Origin: Frigidibacter sp. RF13
GTDB taxonomy: Bacteria; Pseudomonadota; Alphaproteobacteria; Rhodobacterales; Rhodobacteraceae
Direction: 5' to 3'
DNA length: 64,000 nt
Assembly: GCF_026626305.1 (NCBI RefSeq)
Contig: NZ_JAPNUE010000003.1
Span: 248,001-312,000, forward strand
Below the pieces are notes generated by a model. That model did no database searches, had not been told where the DNA came from, and was given only the letters and a program-made list of their open reading frames with translations. Positions 11,254 through 19,104 of the stretch are shown here, one piece after another (positions within the stretch are counted from its first letter, which is position 1; every line of letters begins with the position of its first letter). The position numbers were made by a program, and so were the translations under genes.

Positions 11254-11967
11254 ATGGCCCAAGATCTTGCCCAGACCGCATCCACCCCGCCCGAACTGCC
11301 GTCCGGCGGCCGGGCCTTGACACTCGTCAGTCACCCGCTGTGTCCTTATGTCCAGCGCGCCGCCATCGCGCTGCATGAGAAGGCCGTGCCCTTTACCCGC
11401 ATCGACATCGACCTTGCCGCGAAGCCTGACTGGTTCCTGAAACTGTCGCCCACCGGCAAGACGCCGATGCTGCTGGTCGGGGGCGTGCCGCTGTTCGAAT
11501 CCGCGGCCATCGTCGAGTATCTGGACGATACCGAGGGAACGGTCCTTCACCCCGCCGACCCGCTTGAACGTGCCCGCCACAGGGGCTGGATCCAGTTCGC
11601 CTCCGATACGCTCGACGGGATCGGGGCGCTCTACAACGCGCCCGATGCAGAGAGCTTCGCCGTGCGCGTCAGGGCGCTGCGCGCCCGGTTTGAGCGGGTC
11701 GAGGCGGACCTGACCGGCCCCTGGTTCGCGGGCGAGGCCTTCAGCCTTGTCGATGCCGCTTTTGCCCCGGTCTTTCGCTATTTCGATGTCTTTGACCGGA
11801 TCGGTGATTTCGGCATCCTCACCGGTCTTGCCCGCGTCGCCGCCTGGCGCGCGCGGCTGGCCGACCGCCCGTCGGTCCGCGCCGCCGCGCCCGGCGATTA
11901 CACCGAGCGCCTCGCCCGGTTCCTCAGGGCGCGGCGCTCGCATATGTCCACGCTGATTGCGGGCTAG
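11254..11967 (+). CDS. Glutathione S-transferase family protein
   Basis: A 237-residue GST. The thioredoxin-like domain contains LTLVSHPLCPYVQRAAIALHEKAVPFTRIDIDL, then SPTGKTPMLLVGGVPLFESAAIVEYLDD with the cis-Pro (TPM) and ES pair. The CPYVQR stretch holds a catalytic-type cysteine, as in omega/beta-like GSTs and glutathionyl-hydroquinone-type enzymes. The helical domain has GPWFAGEAFSLVDAAFAPVF. The start is set at 11254 because GGAGG lies eight bases upstream. It faces the MarR gene over twin operators, so induction by an electrophile is likely. The 3' end overlaps the convergent ABM gene by 4 bp. Confidence 0.87.
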   Translation: MAQDLAQTASTPPELPSGGRALTLVSHPLCPYVQRAAIALHEKAVPFTRIDIDLAAKPDWFLKLSPTGKTPMLLVGGVPLFESAAIVEYLDDTEGTVLHPADPLERARHRGWIQFASDTLDGIGALYNAPDAESFAVRVRALRARFERVEADLTGPWFAGEAFSLVDAAFAPVFRYFDVFDRIGDFGILTGLARVAAWRARLADRPSVRAAAPGDYTERLARFLRARRSHMSTLIAG

Positions 11968-12290
11968 CCCACCGGCACCTCGGCCCGGTCCTGCAGGCCA
12001 TAGTCGCGCAGGATCGAGGCCACGCGGATGCGGTAGTCGGCGAAGAGCCCGCCCCGTCCCCTGGCCTGCGCCGCCCTGTGGCTGGCGCGGGTCCGCCAGT
12101 CCCTGACCGCCGCCTCGTCGCGGAAGAAGGACAAGGACAGGACCTTGCCGGGTGTGGTCAGGCTTTCGAACCTTTCGACCGAGATAAACCCGTCCACTGT
12201 CTCCAGCTCGGCCCGAAGGGCGGCCGCGGTCGCCAGATAGTCCGCGCGGCCGTCCTCGCGGGGCCAGACTTCGAAGATCACCGCGATCAT
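11964..12290 (-). CDS. Antibiotic biosynthesis monooxygenase (ABM) domain protein
   Basis: A 108-residue single-domain protein of the dimeric alpha-beta-barrel fold: MIAVIFEVWPREDGRADYLATAAALRAELETVDGFISVERFESL, then KVLSLSFFRDEAAVRDWRTRASHRAAQARGR. The HRxAQ-type segment is typical of ABM proteins close to YgiN and EthD. Members oxidise quinols or similar aromatics without a cofactor, or bind heme; the substrate here is unknown. It overlaps the upstream NIPSNAP-like gene by 4 bp (ATGA), so the two are coupled. Confidence 0.8.
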   Translation of the reverse strand: MIAVIFEVWPREDGRADYLATAAALRAELETVDGFISVERFESLTTPGKVLSLSFFRDEAAVRDWRTRASHRAAQARGRGGLFADYRIRVASILRDYGLQDRAEVPVG

Positions 12291-12616
12291 GGCCGGACCA
12301 GCGCGGCATGAGGGGCGGAGGCGAGCTTCACGAACGTCCGGTCCTCGCGCAGGATGAACTTCTCGGCTTGCGCGAAGTCGTAATTCGCGCGGCCCTCGGG
12401 CGAGGCGGCGAGCCGGGCGCGGTAGGCCTCGTAGGTCGCAAGGCTTTCGATGTGATAGATGCCGTAGGCCAGCGTCGAAGAGCCTTCATGGGGCGCAAAA
12501 TAGCCGACAAGATCGGCGCCCGCGCGTGGGATCGCCTCGCCCCAGCGCCGGGCATAGGTCTCGAACGCCGCGCGTTTGGTCGGGTCGATCTGATAGCGGA
12601 TGATGCAGGTGAGCAT
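12287..12616 (-). CDS. NIPSNAP-family protein
   Basis: A 109-residue dimeric alpha-beta-barrel protein beginning MLTCIIRYQIDPTKRAAFETYARRWGEAIPRAG. YFAPHEGSSTLAYGIYHIESLATYEAYRARL matches NIPSNAP-like proteins. The ATG at 12616 is preceded by AAAGGAAACCC, and the longer open frame upstream is rejected because it runs through a divergent regulator gene. With the following ABM gene it forms a two-gene unit, divergent from an ArsR-like regulator 75 bp away that probably controls it. The biochemical role is unknown. Confidence 0.8.
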   Translation of the reverse strand: MLTCIIRYQIDPTKRAAFETYARRWGEAIPRAGADLVGYFAPHEGSSTLAYGIYHIESLATYEAYRARLAASPEGRANYDFAQAEKFILREDRTFVKLASAPHAALVRP

Positions 12617-12691
12617 GGGTTTCCTTTCTTGCTGCATGTCACCCCGCTCTAGGGTAGTTTGCCGCATGGATGCTTCGTTGAGGATCGAACC

Positions 12692-13378
12692 ATGCGTGAA
12701 GGCCCCGATATCTCCCGCACCGCCGCCCTCATCGGCGATCCGGCGCGCGCGCACATGCTGGTGGCGCTGGTCGATGGCGGGGCACGGACGGTGAGCGAGC
12801 TTGCGACCGAAGCGGGCGTGGGGATGCCCACCGCCTCGGCCCATCTGGCGAAGCTGGAGGCGGGTGGCCTCGTGGTGCCGCGCAAGGAAGGGCGGCACCG
12901 CTATTATGCGCTGGCCTCGGAAGAGGCGGGTCTTCTGATCGAGCAGCTTCTGACCTTTTCCGCCGCCGCCCGCCCCGCTGCCCGCACGCGCCCGGGGCCG
13001 CGCGACCCCGAGCTTCGCCGGGCGCGGGTCTGTTACAACCATCTGGCGGGCGAACGCGGCGTGCAGCTTTATGACAGTCTGATCCGGCGGGGTTTCCTGC
13101 AGGAGGGCGCCGACGGGATGGGGCTGACCGATCCGGGCTGGGCTTTTGCCGCCGACCTCGGGCTCATCCCCGGCGATTTCGCCCGCCACCGGCCGCCCCT
13201 GTGCCGCGCCTGTCTGGACTGGAGCGTCAGGCGCAGCCATCTGGGCGGGCGGCTAGGCCGGGCCTTCCTGACGGCGCTTGAGGGGCGAGGCTGGGTCAGT
13301 CGGGTGCCCCAGACACGTATCCTGCGCTTCAGCCGCCCGGGCGAAGTGGCCTTTGACAGGCTCTTCCCGCAGGCCTAA
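12692..13378 (+). CDS. ArsR/SmtB-like winged-helix transcriptional regulator
   Basis: A 228-residue protein. The first ~75 residues are an ArsR-type HTH: DISRTAALIGDPARAHMLVALVDGGARTVSELATEAGVGMPTASAHLAKLEAGGLV with wing KEGRHRYYALAS. The ~140-residue C-terminal extension has CYNHLAGERGVQLYDSL and LCRACLDWSVRRSHLGG, the layout of the larger YczG/HTH_20 group in place of a metal-sensing ArsR. The start at 12692 follows GAGGATC; an upstream ATG at 12659 is possible. Divergent from the NIPSNAP-ABM pair, its probable target. Confidence 0.85.
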   Translation: MREGPDISRTAALIGDPARAHMLVALVDGGARTVSELATEAGVGMPTASAHLAKLEAGGLVVPRKEGRHRYYALASEEAGLLIEQLLTFSAAARPAARTRPGPRDPELRRARVCYNHLAGERGVQLYDSLIRRGFLQEGADGMGLTDPGWAFAADLGLIPGDFARHRPPLCRACLDWSVRRSHLGGRLGRAFLTALEGRGWVSRVPQTRILRFSRPGEVAFDRLFPQA

Positions 13379-13413
13379 TGGCATCCGGGGCGAAAGAAGC
13401 CGGGGTGAATCAC

Positions 13414-13442
13414 TTGACGCCGCCCGGCTTTGCCCGTATCTC
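13414..13442 (+). promoter_or_regulatory. Sigma-70-type promoter of rpmB
   Basis: TTGACG and TATCTC are separated by 17 bp, a good housekeeping promoter for an alphaproteobacterium. The predicted transcript would start near 13450 and leave a ~90-nt leader before rpmB at 13537. Confidence 0.6.
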
Positions 13443-13536
13443 GCGCCAACGGAATTCCGGGCGCCCAGCGGTTGGCGCCCATGTCGTTATGGGAATCAGG
13501 GGCGGCTGCCGCCTCGGGAACTGAAGGAAGAACAAG

Positions 13537-13824
13537 ATGTCGCGCGTTTGCGAACTCACGGGCAAGGGCCCGATGTCGGGCAACAAGGTGAGCCATGCGA
13601 ACAACAAGACCCGTCGCCGGTTCCTTCCGAACCTCAACGACGTGACGCTGATGTCGGACGCGCTTGGCCAGTCGTTCAAACTGCGCGTCTCGGCCGCGGG
13701 CCTGCGCACCGTCGACCACCGTGGCGGCCTCGACGCATTCCTCGCCAAGGCCGACGATGCCGAACTGTCGGCGCGCGCGCTGAAAATCAAGAAAGACATC
13801 GAAAAGGCCCAGGCCGCGGCCTGA
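13537..13824 (+). CDS. rpmB: 50S ribosomal protein L28
   Basis: A 95-residue ribosomal protein: [33 protein letters not shown] is the conserved L28 N-terminus, and [27 protein letters not shown] the rest. The alphaproteobacterial C-terminal extension ([23 protein letters not shown]) is present. AACTGAAGGAAGAACAAG precedes the ATG. It has its own promoter and an intrinsic terminator, so it is monocistronic. Confidence 0.98.
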   Translation: MSRVCELTGKGPMSGNKVSHANNKTRRRFLPNLNDVTLMSDALGQSFKLRVSAAGLRTVDHRGGLDAFLAKADDAELSARALKIKKDIEKAQAAA

Positions 13825-13848
13825 TCCTGTCCGCTTTCGCCGGTTCCG

Positions 13849-13886
13849 CCCCGCCCGCACCCCGTGTCGGCGGGGTTTTGGTTTTT
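13849..13886 (+). terminator. Rho-independent terminator of rpmB
   Basis: A perfect 7-bp stem, CCCCGCC (13849-13855) with GGCGGGG (13869-13875), has a 13-nt loop and is followed by TTTTGGTTTTT. It begins 25 bp after the rpmB stop. Confidence 0.8.
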
Positions 13887-13991
13887 GGGCGCTGCCTGCG
13901 ACCATGCGTCACCGGGGGCGGGCTGCGGCGGGGGTTGCATCCGATCCGTCCGGGCGTATGACAGGCGCGTTCATTCGGATTTCATTCGGAC

Positions 13992-14342
13992 ATGATCCGG
14001 ACCATCGCCGCCCTTGCCCTCTCGGTTCTCGTCGCGCTGACCGGCGCGGGGATTGCCGCGTCGCGGGGGGTGGTGCAGGGGTCGGGACAGGTTCTGGTCT
14101 TCTGTTCGGGCGGCGGCCTCGTGCAGATCGAGGTCGATGCCGAGGGCAACCCGACCGGACGCAGCCATCTTTGCCCCGATCTTGCCGCCCATGCGCTTGC
14201 GGCACTCGACCTCGCTGCCGCCGATCTTCCGGCGCCGCAGGCGCTGGTCGTGTGGCGCGGCTTTCCCATGCCGGAAGCGGCGGCGGCGCTGCCGCTTCCG
14301 GCGGCCTTCCGGGCCCGCGCGCCGCCTGTCCTCTCCGCCTGA
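13992..14342 (+). CDS. Exported protein of unknown function next to copper-handling genes
   Basis: A 116-residue protein with a signal peptide or anchor (MIRTIAALALSVLVALTGAGIAAS). After it come VLVFCSGGGLVQIEVDAEGNPTGRSHLCPDLAAHALAAL and an Ala/Pro-rich tail. The two cysteines (FCSGGG and HLCPD) suggest a disulfide or metal ligands, loosely like DUF2946 proteins found beside copper genes; I do not claim membership. The PCu(A)C gene follows 29 bp later, so the two are probably cotranscribed. Confidence 0.65.
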   Translation: MIRTIAALALSVLVALTGAGIAASRGVVQGSGQVLVFCSGGGLVQIEVDAEGNPTGRSHLCPDLAAHALAALDLAAADLPAPQALVVWRGFPMPEAAAALPLPAAFRARAPPVLSA

Positions 14343-14371
14343 CCTACACCCCAATCAGAACGGAGATAGAG

Positions 14372-14809
14372 ATGACTTTCCTGAACCCTGCTGCCCTTGC
14401 CGCTTCACTTGCCCTTTTCGCAACCGCGGCGCTCGCCCATGACGGCGTGCATATCGACGATCCCTACGCCCGCTTCCTGCCCGGCGCGAAATCCGGGGCC
14501 GCATTCTTCGTGATCGAGAACCATGCCACGGTCGATGACCGTCTGGTCGCGGTCACGTCGGATGTGGCGGAGAAGACCGAGCTGCATACCCACAAAATGG
14601 ATGCGAGCGGCATGATGCAGATGGGCCCCATCGAGGGCGGTATCGCCATTGCGGCGGGCGAGAGCCATGCGCTCGAACGCGGGGCCGATCATGTGATGAT
14701 GATGATGCTGACGCGCGTGCCGAAAGAGGGCGAGGTGATCCACCTCACGTTGACATTCGAACATGCGGGTGACGTGACGGTCGAGGTCCCGGTCGACAAT
14801 CACCGCTGA
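14372..14809 (+). CDS. Periplasmic copper chaperone PCu(A)C
   Basis: A 145-residue exported protein: signal peptide MTFLNPAALAASLALFATAALA, then HDGVHIDDPYARFLPGAKSGAAFFVIEN. The copper site is spread over ELHTHKMDASGMMQM (H and M ligands) and HVMMMMLTRVPKEGE. PCu(A)C delivers Cu(I) to the CuA centre or, with Sco, to cytochrome oxidase. CGGAGATAGAG precedes the chosen ATG at 14372. It sits between an unknown exported protein and an unknown membrane protein. Confidence 0.9.
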   Translation: MTFLNPAALAASLALFATAALAHDGVHIDDPYARFLPGAKSGAAFFVIENHATVDDRLVAVTSDVAEKTELHTHKMDASGMMQMGPIEGGIAIAAGESHALERGADHVMMMMLTRVPKEGEVIHLTLTFEHAGDVTVEVPVDNHR

Positions 14810-14885
14810 TTTTGCGCAACTTTCCTGCTAGAGTTGTGGTGTCGGGCCGGGAAGGAACATGCCCGGCGCCATGCAGGGAAGGATC

Positions 14886-15311
14886 ATGCGCGCACCATTG
14901 CATCTTTGGCTCATCGGCGGGCTTACGCTTTTCTGGAACCTCGTCGGTGCGGCCGACTACACATTCACCCAGATGAACGCCGCCTTCTACATGGCGCAGT
15001 TCACGCCCGAGCAGCTGGCCTGGTTCCATTCCTTCCCCGCCTGGGTGGAAGGCGCCTGGGCAATCGCCGTGTGGTTTTCCGTTCTCGGATCGCTTCTTCT
15101 GCTCTTTCGCAAGGGCGCGGCGGTCTTTGCCTTTGCGCTGTCCTTGGCCGCGATGGTGGTCACGGGCATCTACAATTTCTTCGTGATGTCGCCTGCGTTG
15201 CATGAAGTCAGCGGTGAAGGCGCGGTCGCCTTTTCTTTGGCGATCCTCGTGATCGGGCTCTGCGAATGGCTCTATGCCCGCCGGATGCGACAGCTGCAGG
15301 TGATCGGCTGA
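14886..15311 (+). CDS. Integral membrane protein of unknown function
   Basis: A 141-residue protein with about four transmembrane segments: LHLWLIGGLTLFWNLVGAADY, WAIAVWFSVLGSLLLLF, VFAFALSLAAMVVTGIYNFF and AFSLAILVIGLCEWLYA. A conserved-looking soluble loop reads FTQMNAAFYMAQFTPEQLAWFHSFPAW. I do not recognise a characterised family. The start at 14886 is set by GGGAAGGATC; two in-frame ATGs lie upstream. It follows PCu(A)C on the same strand after 76 bp. Confidence 0.75.
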   Translation: MRAPLHLWLIGGLTLFWNLVGAADYTFTQMNAAFYMAQFTPEQLAWFHSFPAWVEGAWAIAVWFSVLGSLLLLFRKGAAVFAFALSLAAMVVTGIYNFFVMSPALHEVSGEGAVAFSLAILVIGLCEWLYARRMRQLQVIG

Positions 15312-15315
15312 GGTC

Positions 15316-15618
15316 TCAGCCGCCGGTGCAGACGGCTTCGGCCGTGCTGGCGAAGGCGGCGTAACGGTCCCAGAAGGCTTCGGCCGAGGCGCTGTCCGAC
15401 AGGCGAACCTCCTGCGCCTTGTCAGGGTCGGCGAAGAATTTCGCCGCGCGGCGCTGGTCGCTGTGGCTTAGCACCTGATCGGCGACCGACTGGATGCAGC
15501 CGCAGAGGCTCGCGCCCGCCCGTCCGGTCGCCCGGCAGGCCTTGTCGATCGTCCCGCCTGCGAGTGCGGCCGAGGGCAGCATCAGGGCCAGAAGCCCGGC
15601 AAAAAGGACAATACGCAT
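15316..15618 (-). CDS. Small exported cysteine-containing protein, function unknown
   Basis: A 100-residue protein with a clear signal peptide (MRIVLFAGLLALMLPSAALA) and a mature part of ~80 residues: CRATGRAGASLCGCIQSVADQVLSHSDQRRAAKFFADPDKAQEVRLSD, ending EAVCTGG. The four cysteines probably form disulfides. Similar short proteins are common in Rhodobacteraceae, and I recall them labelled arginine transporter without evident basis, so I leave function open. The ATG at 15618 directly precedes the signal peptide. Confidence 0.75.
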   Translation of the reverse strand: MRIVLFAGLLALMLPSAALAGGTIDKACRATGRAGASLCGCIQSVADQVLSHSDQRRAAKFFADPDKAQEVRLSDSASAEAFWDRYAAFASTAEAVCTGG

Positions 15619-15717
15619 CGCATCCCCCGTCTTTGCCCCGCGCTCTTGGCAGGTCTGGCGCAGTTGCGGCGCGGGCGGCGGCACTATCGCCGCGGTCGGG
15701 GCAGGAGGCAAGTCCTT

Positions 15718-15915
15718 TCAGGCCGCGGGGGTGGCCGGATAGCCTTCGGCCTTCAGCGCGGCGAGGATCGCCTCTGTCGCGGCGCCGCTGGTGATGTCGG
15801 CGGTGCGGGAGCCCAGATCGACCGCGACTTTCGCGCCTGGATCGACGGCGGCGATGGTCTTTTCGACCGTCGCCTTGCAATGGCCGCAGCTCATGTCGGG
15901 AATGGAGAGTTTCAT
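15718..15915 (-). CDS. copZ: Heavy-metal-associated (HMA) copper chaperone, CopZ-like
   Basis: A 65-residue protein with the HMA metal site MSCGHC (Cys10 and Cys13), followed by KATVEKTIAAVDPGAKVAVDLGSRTADITSG, the ferredoxin-like fold. It carries Cu(I) in the cytoplasm to a CopA ATPase or a CueR-type regulator, neither of which is in the window. The start at 15915 is chosen because MKLSIPDMSCGHC is the canonical start; 20 extra upstream codons are open. With PCu(A)C nearby this stretch looks like a copper-handling neighbourhood. Confidence 0.88.
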   Translation of the reverse strand: MKLSIPDMSCGHCKATVEKTIAAVDPGAKVAVDLGSRTADITSGAATEAILAALKAEGYPATPAA

Positions 15916-16064
15916 CTTGTCCACCGGGGTTGAGACGCTTGGCTCATAGATCATGTCTCGCCGGCCCCGCGTCAAGGTCGCTGCCGGAACGGCGCCGGAT
16001 TTCGATCCGAAATCCGGTCCGAAACCTTTTCAAAAATTTCGGGCGCGGGCGGAGGGTGCGGCGC

Positions 16065-16343
16065 TCAGGGCCGGATGGTGAAGCCGGGCGGTACCGTTGC
16101 CGGATCGACAGGGTCGGTGAAGACATCCGTCACCCGCGCGGCACCCGGCCCCTCGCTCATTGCAAGGACCATGGCTTTCACCTTCTCCTCCGGCCCTGCG
16201 AGCAGCGCCTCGACCGATCCGTCGCCGCGGTTTCTGACCCAGCCGCGCAGGCCCTGTACCTCTGCCTCGGCCCGTGCCCAGGCGCGGTAGGCGACGCCCT
16301 GCACGCGCCCGGTCACCCTGACATGAAAGCCCGTCTCGCGCAT
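16065..16343 (-). CDS. acyP: Acylphosphatase
   Basis: A 92-residue protein of normal length. VTGRVQGVAYRAWARAEA holds the catalytic arginine (Arg20) and GWVRNRGDGSVEALLAG the catalytic asparagine (Asn38). The enzyme hydrolyses acyl phosphates such as acetyl phosphate or 1,3-bisphosphoglycerate. The Phe usual in GVxFR is Ala here (GVAYR), a mild departure. It is divergent from a hydroxyacid dehydrogenase gene across 90 bp. Confidence 0.9.
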   Translation of the reverse strand: MRETGFHVRVTGRVQGVAYRAWARAEAEVQGLRGWVRNRGDGSVEALLAGPEEKVKAMVLAMSEGPGAARVTDVFTDPVDPATVPPGFTIRP

Positions 16344-16433
16344 CTTTGCCTCCGGTTGCGATCCTAGCATGGATGCACGGCCTTGACCCGCCTTTCCGCC
16401 TGTGGCCCCCTCTGCGCCGAGAGGGAGAGCCAG

Positions 16434-17441
16434 ATGAAGATCGTCCGCACCGATTGCGAGCTGGAAACGCCGATCCTCGACGCGGGGCTCCGCGCGCGTG
16501 GTTCGCTTGTGCTTCTGCCCGACGGGGTGGCGGAGGACCGGCTCATGGCCGAGGTGGCCGACGCCGATCTTCTTCTCATGTGCTATACGCCGGTGACTAC
16601 CCGCGTGATCGCCGCCGCGCCGCGCCTCAAAGCGATCGTGAAATATGGCGTGGGGATCGATGCGATCGACATCCCGGCGGCGCGTGCGCGCGGCATTCCG
16701 GTCGTCAATATCCCCGAATATGCCGAAGAGACGGTGGCCGAGGGCGCCTTCACCCTGATGATCGCGCTTGCCAAGAAGCTGATCCCGCTCGACCGGCAGA
16801 TGCGGGCCGAGGGCTGGGCCTGGCCGACCGCGCGCTGGATGGGGGGCGATATCGCGGGAAAGACGGTGGGCATCGTCGGCCTTGGCAAGATCGGCCGCAG
16901 TTTCGCGCGCATGGCGGGGCAGGGGTTTCGCGCCCGGGTGATTTCCTACACGCCCGGCATGAGTGCGGCGGAGATGGCCGCCCATGGCGTCGAGAAGGTC
17001 GACGACCTGCACGAGATGCTGCGCCGGTCGGATTTTGTGTCGCTTCACTGCACGCTGAACGACACGACCCGTCATATCATCGGCGCGGCCGAACTCGACG
17101 CGATGAAGCCCTCCGCCTTCCTCATCAATTCCTCGCGTGGCGCGCTGGTCGACGAGGCGGCTTTGGTCGCGGCGCTTGTCGAAGGGCGGATCGCGGGCGC
17201 GGGTCTCGACGTCTTTTCGGCAGAGCCGCTCAGCCTGTCGGGTCATATGATGAGCCCGCTTTTCGCGCTGCCCAACGTGCTGATGCTGCCGCACCTGACC
17301 TTCTACACCGCCGAGGCGATGGAGCGTCTGGAACGCGAGACGCTCGAACGCTGCGACGAGGCGCTGAGCGGCCGCCCTGTCATGGTGAAATCCCGCGACC
17401 CGAGGCTCAGGGCGCAGGAGCGGGGGGTGCGGTTCGGGTGA
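16434..17441 (+). CDS. D-isomer-specific 2-hydroxyacid dehydrogenase (phosphoglycerate-dehydrogenase-like)
   Basis: A 335-residue NAD(P)-dependent dehydrogenase. The substrate domain has LKAIVKYGVGIDAIDIPAARARGIPVVNIP. The nucleotide-binding domain has KTVGIVGLGKIGRSFARMAGQGF (GxGxxG). LINSSRGALVDEAALVAAL carries the catalytic Arg, and LPHLTFYTAEAMER the catalytic His. It is shorter than SerA and lacks an ACT domain, so serine biosynthesis is not implied; glyoxylate, hydroxypyruvate or another 2-ketoacid are possible. GAGGGAGAGCCAG sets the start at 16434. Confidence 0.9.
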   Translation: MKIVRTDCELETPILDAGLRARGSLVLLPDGVAEDRLMAEVADADLLLMCYTPVTTRVIAAAPRLKAIVKYGVGIDAIDIPAARARGIPVVNIPEYAEETVAEGAFTLMIALAKKLIPLDRQMRAEGWAWPTARWMGGDIAGKTVGIVGLGKIGRSFARMAGQGFRARVISYTPGMSAAEMAAHGVEKVDDLHEMLRRSDFVSLHCTLNDTTRHIIGAAELDAMKPSAFLINSSRGALVDEAALVAALVEGRIAGAGLDVFSAEPLSLSGHMMSPLFALPNVLMLPHLTFYTAEAMERLERETLERCDEALSGRPVMVKSRDPRLRAQERGVRFG

Positions 17442-17459
17442 TGCCTTGCGCGCGACCGC

Positions 17460-18974
17460 TCAGCGCCCAGCGAGCGCGGTCAGGCGGAAGCTGACGGCCT
17501 CGGCGACATGAGGTTTGCGCACGCCCTCCGATCCGTCGAGGTCGGCGATGGTGCGGGCGACGCGCAGGATGCGGTGGTAGCCGCGGGCGGAGAGGCCGAA
17601 CCTCTCGGCGACGCGGGCGAGGAGGTCGCGGCCCTCCGGGTCGGGGCTTGCCACCTCTTCCAGCAGCTGGCCTTCGGCGTCGGCATTGACGCGGGCGGCC
17701 TCATGCCCTTCGAAGCGCGCTGCCTGACGGTCGCGCGCCAAGGCGACGCGGGCGGCGACGGTGTCCGAGGCGTCGCCGGTTTCGGGCAGGTCGAGGTCGG
17801 TATAGGCTACGGGCGGCACCTCCACCCGCAGGTCGATCCGGTCCATCAGCGGGCCGGAGATGCGGCCGAGATAATCCTCGCCGCAGAGCGGCGCCTTGCC
17901 GCAGGCGCGGGCGGGGTCGGTCAGGTAGCCGCATTTGCAGGGGTTGGCGGCGGCGACCAGAAGGAAGCGGCAGGGATAGCGGATATGGGCATTGGCGCGG
18001 GCGACCACCACCTCGCCCGTCTCGATCGGCTGGCGAAGGGTTTCGAGGACCTGCCGGGGGAATTCGGGGAATTCGTCGAGGAAGAGGACGCCGTTGTGGG
18101 CGAGGCTGATCTCCCCCGGTTTGGCGCCGCGTCCGCCGCCGACGATGGCGGCCATCGAGGCGGTATGGTGGGGTTCGCGGAAGGGCCGCGTGCGGCTGAT
18201 GCCGCCTTCGTCGAGAAGGCCCGCGAGCGAATGGATCATCGAGGTCTCGAGCGCCTCGGCGGGGCCGAGCGGCGGCAGGATGCCGGGAAGGCGCGCGGCG
18301 AGCATGGATTTGCCCGAGCCGGGCGTGCCGACCATCAGAAGGTGATGGCGCCCGGCGGCGGCGATTTCGAGCGCGCGCTTGGCGCGTTCCTGGCCCTTTA
18401 CATCGCGCAGGTCGCGCCCGCCAGCGTTGCGCGTCACCTCGCCGGGCCGGGCGGGGCTAAGCGGCGCCTGGCCGGTGAAATGGCGGATCGCCTCGCCAAG
18501 GCTTGCGGGCGCGAAGACCGGGGTGGCGCTGACCCAGGCGGCTTCCGGCCCCGAGGCCCTGGGGCAGAGCAGGGTCTTGTCCTCGCCCGCCGCCGCCATC
18601 GCGGCGGGAAGCGCGCCAAGGACCGGGACGAGGCGGCCGTCGAGCGACAGTTCGCCGAGCGCCACGGTGCCCTCGACCTGTTCGGCGGGCAGGATCTCGA
18701 TGGCGGCGAGGAGCGCGAGCGCGATCGGCAGGTCGAAATGCGAGCCTTCCTTCGGCAGGTCGGCGGGGGAGAGATTGACGGTGATGCGTTTCGATGGCAG
18801 CGCAACCGCCATCGCGGTCAGGGCCGAACGCACCCGGTTGCGCGCCTCGCTGACTGCCTTGTCGGGCAGGCCCACCACCTGAAAGGCGGGCATGCCGGGC
18901 GCGACGGCGCATTGCACCTCGACTATCCGCGCCTCCACCCCTTCGAAGGCTACCGTATAGGTCCGCGCCACCAT
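17460..18974 (-). CDS. comM: YifB/ComM family Mg-chelatase-like AAA+ ATPase
   Basis: A 504-residue protein. The N-terminal Lon-like ChlI region reads YTVAFEGVEARIVEVQCAVAPGMPAFQVVGLPDKAVSEARNRVRSAL. The AAA+ core has Walker A MVGTPGSGKSML, Walker B GVLFLDEFPEF and the Mg-chelatase C-domain with CRFLLVAAANPCKCGY. ComM is a branch-migration helicase that helps integrate incoming DNA during natural transformation. It stands alone on the minus strand. Confidence 0.95.
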   Translation of the reverse strand: MVARTYTVAFEGVEARIVEVQCAVAPGMPAFQVVGLPDKAVSEARNRVRSALTAMAVALPSKRITVNLSPADLPKEGSHFDLPIALALLAAIEILPAEQVEGTVALGELSLDGRLVPVLGALPAAMAAAGEDKTLLCPRASGPEAAWVSATPVFAPASLGEAIRHFTGQAPLSPARPGEVTRNAGGRDLRDVKGQERAKRALEIAAAGRHHLLMVGTPGSGKSMLAARLPGILPPLGPAEALETSMIHSLAGLLDEGGISRTRPFREPHHTASMAAIVGGGRGAKPGEISLAHNGVLFLDEFPEFPRQVLETLRQPIETGEVVVARANAHIRYPCRFLLVAAANPCKCGYLTDPARACGKAPLCGEDYLGRISGPLMDRIDLRVEVPPVAYTDLDLPETGDASDTVAARVALARDRQAARFEGHEAARVNADAEGQLLEEVASPDPEGRDLLARVAERFGLSARGYHRILRVARTIADLDGSEGVRKPHVAEAVSFRLTALAGR

Positions 18975-19046
18975 CTGCCTCTCCGTTTGGTTAACGGATA
19001 GGCAGGCAGGGTTTAAGAATGGTTAACGAGGGTCTGGCGGAGGGGC

Positions 19047-19102
19047 GGGGGGCTGTCTGCCCCCCGGGCCCCCCGAGGATATTTTCAAACGGAAGAATGA
19101 GG
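19047..19102 (+). repeat. Dispersed intergenic box, copy A
   Basis: A GC hairpin (GGGGGGC at 19047-19053 with GCCCCCC at 19059-19065) is followed by CCCCGAGGATATTTTC and GGAAGAATGA. It shares the layout hairpin + CCGNGG + GATATTT + GAATGA with the copies near 21364, 24611 and 48399. It lies between a GST gene and comM. Confidence 0.55.
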
Positions 19103-19104
19103 GA

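Noticed and set aside
15916..15960. TTGACG and CTATGA about 20 bp apart upstream of the CopZ-like gene, reminiscent of a CueR/MerR-type promoter
   Set aside because: No dyad lies in the spacer, and the position is common in GC-rich sequence; too weak to call.
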